NCBI RefSeq assembly: GCF_043757465.1
Contig: NZ_JAYVPL010000147.1
Span: forward strand, 36,360-100,359
Source of the DNA: Armatimonas sp043757465
Lineage (GTDB): Bacteria > Armatimonadota > Armatimonadia > Armatimonadales > Armatimonadaceae
Length of the DNA stretch: 64,000 bases
Reading direction: 5' to 3'
Position 1 is the stretch's first letter. Each line of letters starts with the position of its first letter. Positions 25,373 through 33,114 of the stretch are shown in pieces. Under the pieces are notes generated by a model. That model made no database searches, was not told the DNA's origin, and was given only the letters and a program-made list of their open reading frames with translations. The position numbers were made by a program, and so were the translations under genes.

Positions 25373-26281
25373 GCAGATTCGCTGGCCGTATTGGAGCAGT
25401 GTGGGGTTCCAGCCGGAGTAATTCAGCGGGAGCTTGCGCCAATAGTACTGGAGCTCGTCGGATTCCCAGCCCTCGTAGATTTGCTTCCAGGTGAGTCCGC
25501 AGTGTGGTAGGAGCGATTTCTCCTCAACGGGCTCCGAGAGAGCCTGGTAGCGTACGTCAAAAGAAAGGCGAATCCGATCTTTGAACTGGCTCGGGAGCGC
25601 CTTGTGAACCGTGAGCGCCGGAAACGTCAGCACATCCCCGAGGGCGAAATCTCCTTCCACCCAGTCGTCTTCGCTCTCCTCATCTGGGCAAGTCTGCACC
25701 GTGATCCCGCCCGCACCTAGGGCACGCTTTAGGGGCAGGTAGCCCAGCTTGTGCGAGCCGCTCAGAACCTTGAGAGAGCCCATGGTACGTGGGCACTCTC
25801 CAAGGGGAAACCAGCACGTCCAGGTGTTTTGGGTTCCCTGCACCAGCGGAAAATCCTGGTGCGCGGGGGTGGGAAAGATGGCGGGATGGGGGGAGATCAT
25901 GCGGATAATATGCCGCGCATGCACCAACACCTCGTCGGCGAGGAGCATTTTATAGAGCGCAAGTAGCCTCGGGTGGTGTGGAAGCCGGTGCACGTTTTCC
26001 AGCCGCTGCACATCATCGTAGGCCGCCACTGAAACCCCAATATCGGTGCGCATTGCACTCTCTGGCACGGCGGCGAGGGCTTCGACATTCAGCGTCCCCG
26101 TAGCTTCGTCGGCAAGCCAGCCGTGTTTTGCCACCACCTCCAGCAAGTCGGCGCGAACCGGCAAGATCGCTTCGGCAGGGAGCAGACCGCGAAAGAACAG
26201 ATAGCCGTCGGTTGCAGCGCGGGCGCGGAGAGCCTCGCCCTCGCTGAGGAGGGGTGTGGAGTCTGTGAAAGGCATCGGCAT
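25370..26281 (-). CDS. Phytanoyl-CoA dioxygenase (PhyH) family protein
   Basis: A 303-aa Fe(II)/2-oxoglutarate dioxygenase-like protein. The iron-binding H-x-D is in PAHQDFPLVQGT; the distal histidine is probably in FPALTVHKALPSQ, and a 2-oxoglutarate-binding Arg follows in DRIRLSFDVRY. The small-molecule substrate is unknown. I take the ATG at 26281; an in-frame TTG at 26305 would overlap the preceding PhyH gene. That gene stops at 26287, so the two dioxygenases form one unit and are distant paralogues. Confidence 0.82.
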   Translation of the reverse strand: MPMPFTDSTPLLSEGEALRARAATDGYLFFRGLLPAEAILPVRADLLEVVAKHGWLADEATGTLNVEALAAVPESAMRTDIGVSVAAYDDVQRLENVHRLPHHPRLLALYKMLLADEVLVHARHIIRMISPHPAIFPTPAHQDFPLVQGTQNTWTCWFPLGECPRTMGSLKVLSGSHKLGYLPLKRALGAGGITVQTCPDEESEDDWVEGDFALGDVLTFPALTVHKALPSQFKDRIRLSFDVRYQALSEPVEEKSLLPHCGLTWKQIYEGWESDELQYYWRKLPLNYSGWNPTLLQYGQRIC

Positions 26282-26286
26282 GGCGT

Positions 26287-27114
26287 CTAGCCCGGCTTCT
26301 TCCAAACCAGCGGGTTGAGTGCGTCGTTGTTAAGAAGATCGCCAATCTTGAGCGAATGGAAGTAGTCGTCAGGGAGGATATTCTGCGTCCCATTAAAAAC
26401 GGAACCGTCGGGCAGGTAACCGCAGGTCATGGCGCGGCGGGGCTTGTTGGTCATGTTCGCCCCCGCTCCGTGCGCGGTCAGGCCGTTGTGAAACACCGCC
26501 GAGCCCGCCGGGCACGGGCAGGCAACGGGCTCGATCTCGCGCCACTGGGGGTAAACTTTGAACAGATCGCTCATATTTTGGCCGATTCCCGAGTTTTCCC
26601 AAGTCGCCGTTTTATGTGAGCCGGGAATGTACCACATGCAGCCATTGCCCAGAGTCGCATCATCGAGCGCCACCCAGAGTGAGAGCGTGTCGCGCGTCGA
26701 GAAGCTCCAGTACGGGTTGTCCAAGTGCCAGCCGGTCGGGTTGCCAAAGGGCGGCTTAAAGAGCGCTTGATCGTGCCAGATCCGAATCCCCTCAATGCCC
26801 GCCAGTGTCGCCGCCAGCTCACCCAGGCGCGGGTCCAGCATGAGTTCCTTCATGCCCGCGTGGGTTTCCAGCAACTTAATGCACTGGGTGAATACTTGGG
26901 CGTAGTAGCTATCGGGATTCTGCTGGTTGGAGAGAATCCGGTTCGTCTCCGTAGATTTCACCCCTGCCGCCGTCATGGCAAGCCGCTGATCTACCGCCTC
27001 CTGCGTGGTGTTCTGCCAGTGCGCCAGCTCGTTTGCGTCTAGAAAGTTCTCTATCACCAGAAAGCCGTTCTCACGGTAGGAGGCAATCTGCGCCCCGGAA
27101 AGTTCGTTCCTCAT
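26287..27114 (-). CDS. Phytanoyl-CoA dioxygenase (PhyH) family protein
   Basis: A 275-aa protein with clear PhyH signatures: YRENGFLVIENFLDANEL at the start, the iron ligands in GWHLDNPYW and NGLTAHGAGANMTNKPRRAM, and GNGCMWYIPGSHK. The enzymes hydroxylate an unactivated carbon using 2-oxoglutarate and O2. It starts at ATG 27114, with a TACAAT box 10 nt upstream, and leads a two-gene unit with the second PhyH. It is divergent from glpD. Confidence 0.88.
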   Translation of the reverse strand: MRNELSGAQIASYRENGFLVIENFLDANELAHWQNTTQEAVDQRLAMTAAGVKSTETNRILSNQQNPDSYYAQVFTQCIKLLETHAGMKELMLDPRLGELAATLAGIEGIRIWHDQALFKPPFGNPTGWHLDNPYWSFSTRDTLSLWVALDDATLGNGCMWYIPGSHKTATWENSGIGQNMSDLFKVYPQWREIEPVACPCPAGSAVFHNGLTAHGAGANMTNKPRRAMTCGYLPDGSVFNGTQNILPDDYFHSLKIGDLLNNDALNPLVWKKPG

Positions 27115-27161
27115 AGTAGCTTGTATTGTACAGTTGATTTTGGTATCGTATCAGCGCACCG

Positions 27162-28604
27162 ATGCACCGAGATTTCCCCCTTGCCCCCCACTACGACATC
27201 GCCATTGTTGGCGGTGGCGCGACGGGTCTGGGTGCGGCGGTAGATGCGGCATCACGTGGACACTCCGTGATCCTGATCGAGCAGAGCGATTTTGCAAAGG
27301 GAACCTCAAGCCGCAGCACGAAGCTCGCGCATGGGGGCGTGCGCTATCTCAAACAAGGCAATCTCTCGCTGGTGCTGGAAGCGCTTCAGGAGCGCGAGCG
27401 ACTCTATCGCAATGCCCCCGGCATCGTCCAGCCCCTGCCCTTTGTGATCCCCAGCTACAGTGCCCTCGACCAGCCGTTCTATGGCATAGGCCTGAAGCTC
27501 TACGATCTGCTGGCAGGCAAGGCGAATCAAAATCCGTCTCGGTTGCTCTCACGTAACGATGTGCTTAAGCGCGTGCCGACGGTGTCGCCAAGGAATCTGC
27601 GCGGGGGCGTGCTCTACTACGATGGGCAGTTCGACGATGCCCAGCTCGCGCTCGCGCTGGTGCGAGCCGCGCAAGAACACGGCGCGACTCTACACAACTA
27701 TGTCCGCTGCGATGGTCTGCTCAAGCATGAGGATCGCGTGGTTGGAGTGCAGGCCACGGACACAGAGACGGGCTGTAAGTTTGACGTGCGAGCAAGCTGC
27801 GTGATTAATGCCACGGGGGTCTTTGCGGACACGCTACGCCAGCACGATGCGCCCAAAGCGCCTCCTCTGCTAACGATCAGCCAAGGAGCACATCTGGTGC
27901 TTCCCCGAAAATTTCTGCCGGGAGACACTGCACTCATGATTCCCAAAACTTCTGATGGGCGGGTGCTCTTTGCAATCCCTTGGCACGGCGCGACACTGAT
28001 CGGCACTACGGACACGCCCGTTACACAAGCGACACTAGAGCCCCGGGCAAGAAGGGAAGAAGTCGAATTCCTGCTCACCCACGCCGCAAAGTACCTCACG
28101 CAAGCCCCATCTCCCACGGACGTCCTCAGTGTCTTTGCCGGACTACGGCCCCTCGTTCAGCGCGGTGGTCGCTCTCTACACACAGCCTCGCTCTCACGGG
28201 ATCATCATCTCGAAGCGTCGGAGTCCGGGTTGTTGACGATTACGGGCGGCAAGTGGACCACGTACCGCAAGATGGCCGAGGACGTGGTCAATCACGCGGA
28301 GCGCCTCGGGAGGCTTACTCCACGTCCCTGCCGCACGCACGATTTGCCGCTTGACGAAGTGCGCAGCGGCGCGGAGCCCGGCACGCCCGATGATATCCGC
28401 TGGCACGTGCAAAATACGCAAGCCCGCACGGTCGAGGACTTTCTTGCCCGCCGCACCCGTGCGCTACTTCTGGATGCAAAAACCAGCGCCGCGACGGCTC
28501 CACAGATCGCCGACGAAATGGCTCTTGCGCTGGGCTGGAGCCCCGACGAAACGCAGCGCCAAGTAGCGAGCTACCGCACTCTAGCAAAGGACTATTGTCT
28601 ATGA
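27162..28604 (+). CDS. glpD: FAD-dependent glycerol-3-phosphate dehydrogenase
   Basis: A 480-aa protein, shorter than the E. coli enzyme. FAD-binding DIAIVGGGATGLGAAVDAASRG is followed by KGTSSRSTKLAHGGVRYL, INATGVFADTLR and IGTTDTPVT, then VFAGLRPLV and LLTITGGKWTTYRKMAEDVV. It oxidises glycerol-3-phosphate to dihydroxyacetone phosphate at the membrane and reduces quinone. The stop TGA overlaps the glpT ATG as ATGA, so glpD-glpT-glpQ is one operon that takes up and uses glycerol-3-phosphate and glycerophosphodiesters. The start ATG at 27162 precedes FPLAPHYDIAIVGGG. Confidence 0.93.
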   Translation: MHRDFPLAPHYDIAIVGGGATGLGAAVDAASRGHSVILIEQSDFAKGTSSRSTKLAHGGVRYLKQGNLSLVLEALQERERLYRNAPGIVQPLPFVIPSYSALDQPFYGIGLKLYDLLAGKANQNPSRLLSRNDVLKRVPTVSPRNLRGGVLYYDGQFDDAQLALALVRAAQEHGATLHNYVRCDGLLKHEDRVVGVQATDTETGCKFDVRASCVINATGVFADTLRQHDAPKAPPLLTISQGAHLVLPRKFLPGDTALMIPKTSDGRVLFAIPWHGATLIGTTDTPVTQATLEPRARREEVEFLLTHAAKYLTQAPSPTDVLSVFAGLRPLVQRGGRSLHTASLSRDHHLEASESGLLTITGGKWTTYRKMAEDVVNHAERLGRLTPRPCRTHDLPLDEVRSGAEPGTPDDIRWHVQNTQARTVEDFLARRTRALLLDAKTSAATAPQIADEMALALGWSPDETQRQVASYRTLAKDYCL

Positions 28605-29899
28605 ACCCTCCCGATGCCGACTATCCCCGGCTCCGTCGCCAGGTCTTTTTTGCCATCTTTATCGGCTACGCGGGCTACTATCTCGTCCGCAAGAACTTCG
28701 CGCTCGCCATCCCGGACATCCTCAAGGAGTACCCACAGTACACCAAGGCCAGCCTTGGCACCGTCATGACCGGCCTCTCGTTTGCCTACGGCTTTTCCAA
28801 GTTCCTGATGGGCGCAGTCTCGGATCGGAGCAATCCGCGCTGGTTTCTACCACTGGGCCTGCTGCTCTCCTCGGCAATTCTGATGATCTTTGGCTTTGTC
28901 AAAGAAGTCTACACATCGCTGGCTGTCATGATCGCCCTCCAGAGCCTCAATGGCTGGGTGAATGGCATGGGCTGGGCTCCCTGCGGCAAGACCATGGTGC
29001 ACTGGTTCAGCGCCCAGGAGCGTGGGCGCGTGGTCTCTTTCTGGAACGTCTCGCACAATATTGGCAGTGCGCTCGTGGCGACCATCGCGCTCTGGGGCGT
29101 GACTCTCTTTCATGACTGGGGCGCAAAGTTCTATTTTAACGCCGGGATCGCCGCGCTGATTGGCGTGCTGGTGTTTTTTCTGATGCGCGATACCCCGCAG
29201 AGCTGCGGCCTGCCGCCTATCGAGCACTACAAAGGCGACATCCCCGAGGGCTACTCCGAAACCCATGAGAAGGCGCTCTCGTTTCAGGAGATCTTCTTTG
29301 AGAACATCTTCAACAACAAGCCGCTCTGGCTCATTGGAATCGCCAACGCCTTTGTGTATTTTGTGCGCTACGGGGTAGTGGACTGGGTGCCCACCTATCT
29401 GGAGACGTCCAAGCACTTCTCTTTTAAAGAGTCCAGCTTCGCCTGGGCCGCGTTCGAATGGGCCGCTGTGCCGGGGACAATTCTCTGTGGCTGGGTCTCG
29501 GACCGCTACTTCAGGAGCCGCCGCGCACCGGCAACCATTTTGTTTATGGGCATCACGCTGCTCGGGCTGGTTGTCTACGGCCTGAACAACAAAGGGCCGC
29601 TCTGGCTGGATGTGGCCTCGCTGATCTGGATCGGATTTTTCATCTACGGCCCTTTGATGCTTATCGGGCTGCACGCGCTGGAGCTGGTTCCCAAGAAGGC
29701 AGCGGGCACGGCGGCAGGCTTTACGGGCTTCTTTGGCTATGTTTTTGGCTCCGCGCTCGCCGGAACGGGAGTCGGCTGGATCGCGGATAGCTTTGGCTGG
29801 GGCGGCGTCTTTGGCACGATGATCGCCTGCTGCCTGCTCACCATGTTTTTTGTCGGACTCACGCTAAAAGGAAACTCAAATGAAAGAACTAATGCTTAA
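28601..29899 (+). CDS. glpT: Glycerol-3-phosphate:phosphate antiporter, MFS
   Basis: A 432-aa major-facilitator protein with about 12 helices. The organophosphate antiporter signatures are clear: FIGYAGYYLVRKNFALAIP, YGFSKFLMGAVSDRSNPRWF, NGMGWAPCGKTMVHWFS, and RYGVVDWVPTYL. The paired arginine-type residues in Y-x-x-R and the long cytoplasmic loop fit GlpT/UhpT. It starts at ATG 28601 inside the glpD stop codon and overlaps glpQ by 20 nt. In the family, external glycerol-3-phosphate is exchanged for internal phosphate. Confidence 0.93.
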   Translation: MNPPDADYPRLRRQVFFAIFIGYAGYYLVRKNFALAIPDILKEYPQYTKASLGTVMTGLSFAYGFSKFLMGAVSDRSNPRWFLPLGLLLSSAILMIFGFVKEVYTSLAVMIALQSLNGWVNGMGWAPCGKTMVHWFSAQERGRVVSFWNVSHNIGSALVATIALWGVTLFHDWGAKFYFNAGIAALIGVLVFFLMRDTPQSCGLPPIEHYKGDIPEGYSETHEKALSFQEIFFENIFNNKPLWLIGIANAFVYFVRYGVVDWVPTYLETSKHFSFKESSFAWAAFEWAAVPGTILCGWVSDRYFRSRRAPATILFMGITLLGLVVYGLNNKGPLWLDVASLIWIGFFIYGPLMLIGLHALELVPKKAAGTAAGFTGFFGYVFGSALAGTGVGWIADSFGWGGVFGTMIACCLLTMFFVGLTLKGNSNERTNA

Positions 29900-30827
29900 A
29901 CCAACCGTCATCGCGCACCGAGGCGCCAGCGGCTACCTGCCGGAGCACACGCTCGAAGCCAAGGCGATGGCCCATGCCCTGGGCGCGGATTATTTGGAGC
30001 AGGACCTAGTGCTCACCAAAGACGACATCCCGGTTGTGCTTCACGATATTCATATTGACACCATCAGTGATGTCGCCACCAAGTTTCCCAGTCGCAAGCG
30101 CCCCGATGGCCGCTACTACGCCCTCGATTTCACGCTGGCGGAGCTCAAAACGCTACGAGTCTCGGAGCGCTTCGATCCTAAAACGGGCGCGGCGGTCTTT
30201 TCGGGGCGCTTCCCCGCGCACTCGGGCGCGTTTGAGATTCCCACCCTGATCGAGGAAATTGAGCTCATCCAAGGCCTCAACAAGAGCACGGGGCGCAAGG
30301 CGGGGGTCTATCCTGAGCTAAAGTCACCCGATTGGCACCGGCAACAAGGCCACGATATCAGCAAGATCGTCCTGCCGATTCTCCAGCGCTACGGCTACGC
30401 AACTAAATCGGATGACTGCTTCCTCCAGTGCTTCGAGCTGGGCGAAGTCAAGCGCCTGCGCACGGAGCTAGGCTGGAAAGGCCGCTTGGTCATGCTGATA
30501 GATGATGTGCCCAAGGGCGACGATGGCACGGACTATCGGGCGCTCCACACGGCGGAGGGGCTGAAAGAGCTGGCAAAAATCGCCGATGGGATCGGTCCCG
30601 CGCTCACCAGCGTCTTTGATAAGAACGGAAAACCGACGGGTTTAGTGAAGTTTGCCCATGCTGCCAAGCTGGTAGTGCACCCGTACACTCATCGAAAAGA
30701 TGCGCTCCCCAAGTACGTGAAGTCCAGCGAGGAGCTGTTCCAGAAACTCTTTGTGGAAGCCAAAGCCGATGGCATTTTCTCAGACTTCTGCGACATGGTC
30801 GTGCGCTGGCGGGCAAAAACCAGGTAA
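29880..30827 (+). CDS. glpQ: Glycerophosphodiester phosphodiesterase
   Basis: A 315-aa GDPD protein. VIAHRGASGYLPEHT contains the catalytic HR and the metal-binding E, and EQDLVLTKDDIPVVLHD holds the remaining metal and catalytic residues; FEIPTLIEEIELI and GVYPELKSP follow. It releases glycerol-3-phosphate from glycerophosphodiesters. Unlike the periplasmic E. coli GlpQ, it has no signal peptide and probably acts in the cytoplasm. An AAAGGA ribosome site precedes the ATG, which lies inside the end of glpT. Confidence 0.92.
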   Translation: MKELMLKPTVIAHRGASGYLPEHTLEAKAMAHALGADYLEQDLVLTKDDIPVVLHDIHIDTISDVATKFPSRKRPDGRYYALDFTLAELKTLRVSERFDPKTGAAVFSGRFPAHSGAFEIPTLIEEIELIQGLNKSTGRKAGVYPELKSPDWHRQQGHDISKIVLPILQRYGYATKSDDCFLQCFELGEVKRLRTELGWKGRLVMLIDDVPKGDDGTDYRALHTAEGLKELAKIADGIGPALTSVFDKNGKPTGLVKFAHAAKLVVHPYTHRKDALPKYVKSSEELFQKLFVEAKADGIFSDFCDMVVRWRAKTR

Positions 30828-30837
30828 AACACTCAGT

Positions 30838-31194
30838 ATGGCACGAAATGTTCTAGGCGACCCGCTCGTCCCCTGCTCCCACGCCCCCCTGACGGGCTTC
30901 TACCGCGATGGCTGCTGCAACACAGGCCGAGAGGATCTCGGTCTGCATCTTGTGTGTGTGGTACTGACAGCGGAGTTTCTGGCGTTCTCCAAAACACGCG
31001 GCAACGATCTTAGCACACCGCATCCCGAGTATAGCTTCCCTGGTCTGAAGCCCGGCGACCGCTGGTGCCTGTGTATGCAACGCTGGGTAGAGGCCTACCA
31101 AGCGGGCTTCGCTCCCGGTATCGTTCTGGAGGCGACCAATGAGCTGGCACTGGAGTGGGCGGATCTCTCAACGATGAAAGAGTACGCCGTATGA
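30838..31194 (+). CDS. DUF2237 family protein
   Basis: A 118-aa protein that matches DUF2237 from end to end: NVLGDPLVPCSHAPLTGFYRDGCCNTGREDLGLH, LTAEFLAFSKTRGNDLSTPHPEYSFPGLKPGDRWCLCMQRW and VLEATNELALEWADL. The conserved cysteines (C in PCS, GCC, CLC) suggest metal or redox function; the role is unknown. It follows glpQ by 10 bp and may be in the operon. Translation starts at ATG 30838. Confidence 0.9.
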   Translation: MARNVLGDPLVPCSHAPLTGFYRDGCCNTGREDLGLHLVCVVLTAEFLAFSKTRGNDLSTPHPEYSFPGLKPGDRWCLCMQRWVEAYQAGFAPGIVLEATNELALEWADLSTMKEYAV

Positions 31195-31215
31195 ACCGTC
31201 TTCAGCCACACATGC

Positions 31216-31249
31216 TTAGAACGGCGGCTCGCGGTCGGTGCTCACGGCG
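31216..31249. repeat. Left direct-repeat copy flanking AT-rich island A
   Basis: A 34-nt segment, one mismatch from 33081-33114, which is the 3' end of the LolA-like gene there. Both encode (minus strand) STDREPPF or GTDREPPF and a TAA stop. The similarity fades to the right of this copy. No gene lies between 31195 and 31369 beyond this remnant. Confidence 0.9.
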
Positions 31250-31369
31250 TTGAGCCATACGGGGGTGGGAGGAATATCCCCTGGTTGCCACAAGTGTGAA
31301 ATATTCCACTTGCGGGGGGGGGATATGTTAGACTAAGTAAAGTAGTCCACTGAAGGAAATTATTCAATA

Positions 31370-32272
31370 ATGTTATTGGTTATGATTTTGCCCGCGATAT
31401 TATCAATAAACGCATTCAAGAATGCACCTGCTCCCAAAATGGTTTTTCAAACCGAAGGAAATATTAATGAAATAGCAATTTCAAATGGGTCAAATGGAAA
31501 CCCCATAATAGAAACAACACTAACGGTATTCACGGGAATAGGAAATACACCAAAAGAAGGTGAGGAGGTATCTTTTGAAATTGCTTCTGGTTTTCAAAAT
31601 GATGTAGTTCTGTCTTCAAGTAGTGCAAGTACAGATTCATCTGGTCGTTGTTATATAACTGTCAAATCCAGCAATTCTATGCCAAATTCTGTAGTGCCTA
31701 TCAAAGCAATTTGGACTCCATCTTGGTCTGAGCCTGTACCCATAGAAAAATCAATAGAGATAACTCTGGTGGGAGTAACTGGAAGTTTTACAACTACTAC
31801 AACTTGGCTGGTTCCACTCGAGCCGAGTAATCCTTGTCATTATATTGATAATTCACCATTTTATATTTCGGATTATGTAGCATTATCACGTAGTTCCTGT
31901 ATCGTAAGTGGAAAAATATCTTTTTCAGCGTCAATATCGAACCCCCAAATCACATGGAATTCCACATCATTAGATGAAGAAAATCCTCATTGGGGTGAGT
32001 GTAGTGAAGACAGAGATATTTCATTCAATGAGAACCATATTAACCATGATCCTTTTGGAAATGGCTTTGTTGGTGCTCCAATTACTGAGAGGAAAAACAT
32101 ATTAAATCTTGTGAATCATGAATTAGGCCATGCAATTTTCCTTGATCACAACATTACCTATCTATCATTAATGCGAGACGATTGTAGTGCAGCATATTTC
32201 TTGACGGGCATAAAAACATTACAATTATGGGATTTTACAATTATCAACAGCACTTATCCGAGACCGTATTAA
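31370..32272 (+). CDS. Secreted metzincin-like zinc metalloprotease in an AT-rich island
   Basis: A 300-aa protein. A hydrophobic start (MLLVMILPAILSINAF) is a probable signal peptide. Residues about 30-130 look like an Ig-like or Big-type domain (GEEVSFEIASGF..., STDSSGRCYITVKS). The C-terminal part has a zinc-binding NHELGHAIFLDHN (H250, E251, H254, H260) followed after eight residues by a Met-turn-like SLMRDD (M268), as in matrixin-type metzincins; the usual glycine after the third helix turn is Phe here. The gene is strongly AT-rich, unlike the genes on both sides. It overlaps nothing; the next island gene begins 27 nt after its stop. Confidence 0.65.
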   Translation: MLLVMILPAILSINAFKNAPAPKMVFQTEGNINEIAISNGSNGNPIIETTLTVFTGIGNTPKEGEEVSFEIASGFQNDVVLSSSSASTDSSGRCYITVKSSNSMPNSVVPIKAIWTPSWSEPVPIEKSIEITLVGVTGSFTTTTTWLVPLEPSNPCHYIDNSPFYISDYVALSRSSCIVSGKISFSASISNPQITWNSTSLDEENPHWGECSEDRDISFNENHINHDPFGNGFVGAPITERKNILNLVNHELGHAIFLDHNITYLSLMRDDCSAAYFLTGIKTLQLWDFTIINSTYPRPY

Positions 32273-32298
32273 ATTCTCTTAAAAATGGAGTTCTAAAA

Positions 32299-33069
32299 AT
32301 GATAGTTTTCATCCCCCTAGTACTATGTTTACAACAGATTCAGCCTACTGTACCGTATAAATTTCTTACGCCATTAGACCCTAAGTTCAAAGCTGACTAT
32401 TCTGTTATGGGATCGTCAATGGGTGTGCCTTCAACATTAGCATCACTGGTAAGTAATTCCGATATTATTGTCGTAGGGAAATTTGAAGGAATTATCCAAC
32501 ACCGTCATAATCCTCATAACAGTAAGGGTTATGAACAATCAACAATTTATAGTTTCAATGTTGAATTATATCTCAAAGGTTTAGGAAAAAACAAAATTAA
32601 AATATATCAAGTAGGAGGCCCATTAGATTGGATTGATAGTAAACGTAATAAATCGGGTCTAGGATATAGACTGCGGGGAGACCCGTTTCCTCTCATTGGT
32701 GCCAAATATATTCTTCTCCTAAATGACCCTTCGGAACACAACCTAATAATGGCAGAAAAAGGATTCCGAGAATCGGAACGTAATGGAGTGAAAGGTATCA
32801 GCCATTATGCAGATGAGTTCAACTATTCTTTTCCAACTCGAAGTAAAATTATCATCCAAAATGGAATAACTTTTCCAGGTCAAATAGTTGAAGACTCTAG
32901 TGCTTCTTGGGTACTTGTACCAGGGACTTTTGGTGGAAATTTACAACTAACTGGCATACCAGAACAAAAAGCAATTGATAATATCCGTCTTGCCGTCAAG
33001 GAGACAAGTCTGGATAGCATCAATCGTCGCTATAAATTTGTTCCGCCTACTGTCTCTGGCAAAAAATAG
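32299..33069 (+). CDS. Hypothetical secreted protein in AT-rich island A
   Basis: A 256-aa protein. The ATG at 32299 gives a short hydrophobic signal-like start (MIVFIPLVLCLQQIQP). The body contains DIIVVGKFEGIIQHR, STIYSFNVELYLKGLG and PLIGAKYILLLNDPS, a pattern seen in small secreted beta-strand proteins that bear a TIMP/NTR-like or 'SNSDIIVVGKV...YLKG...' fold; I do not assign a family. Same AT-rich codon use as the metalloprotease before it. Its stop lies 12 nt before the right-hand copy of the flanking repeat. Confidence 0.55.
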   Translation: MIVFIPLVLCLQQIQPTVPYKFLTPLDPKFKADYSVMGSSMGVPSTLASLVSNSDIIVVGKFEGIIQHRHNPHNSKGYEQSTIYSFNVELYLKGLGKNKIKIYQVGGPLDWIDSKRNKSGLGYRLRGDPFPLIGAKYILLLNDPSEHNLIMAEKGFRESERNGVKGISHYADEFNYSFPTRSKIIIQNGITFPGQIVEDSSASWVLVPGTFGGNLQLTGIPEQKAIDNIRLAVKETSLDSINRRYKFVPPTVSGKK

Positions 33070-33080
33070 CGATTCTAATT

Positions 33081-33114
33081 TTAGAACGGCGGCTCGCGGT
33101 CGGTGCCCACGGCG
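33081..33114. repeat. Right direct-repeat copy flanking AT-rich island A
   Basis: The matching copy of 31216-31249. It holds the authentic stop codon and last codons of the minus-strand LolA-like gene, so the island lies immediately beyond that gene's 3' end. Confidence 0.9.

Noticed and set aside
28847..29674. 275-codon minus-strand frame opposite glpT
   Set aside because: It is antisense to conserved transporter helices; the His/Pro/Arg-rich sequence is typical of shadow translation.
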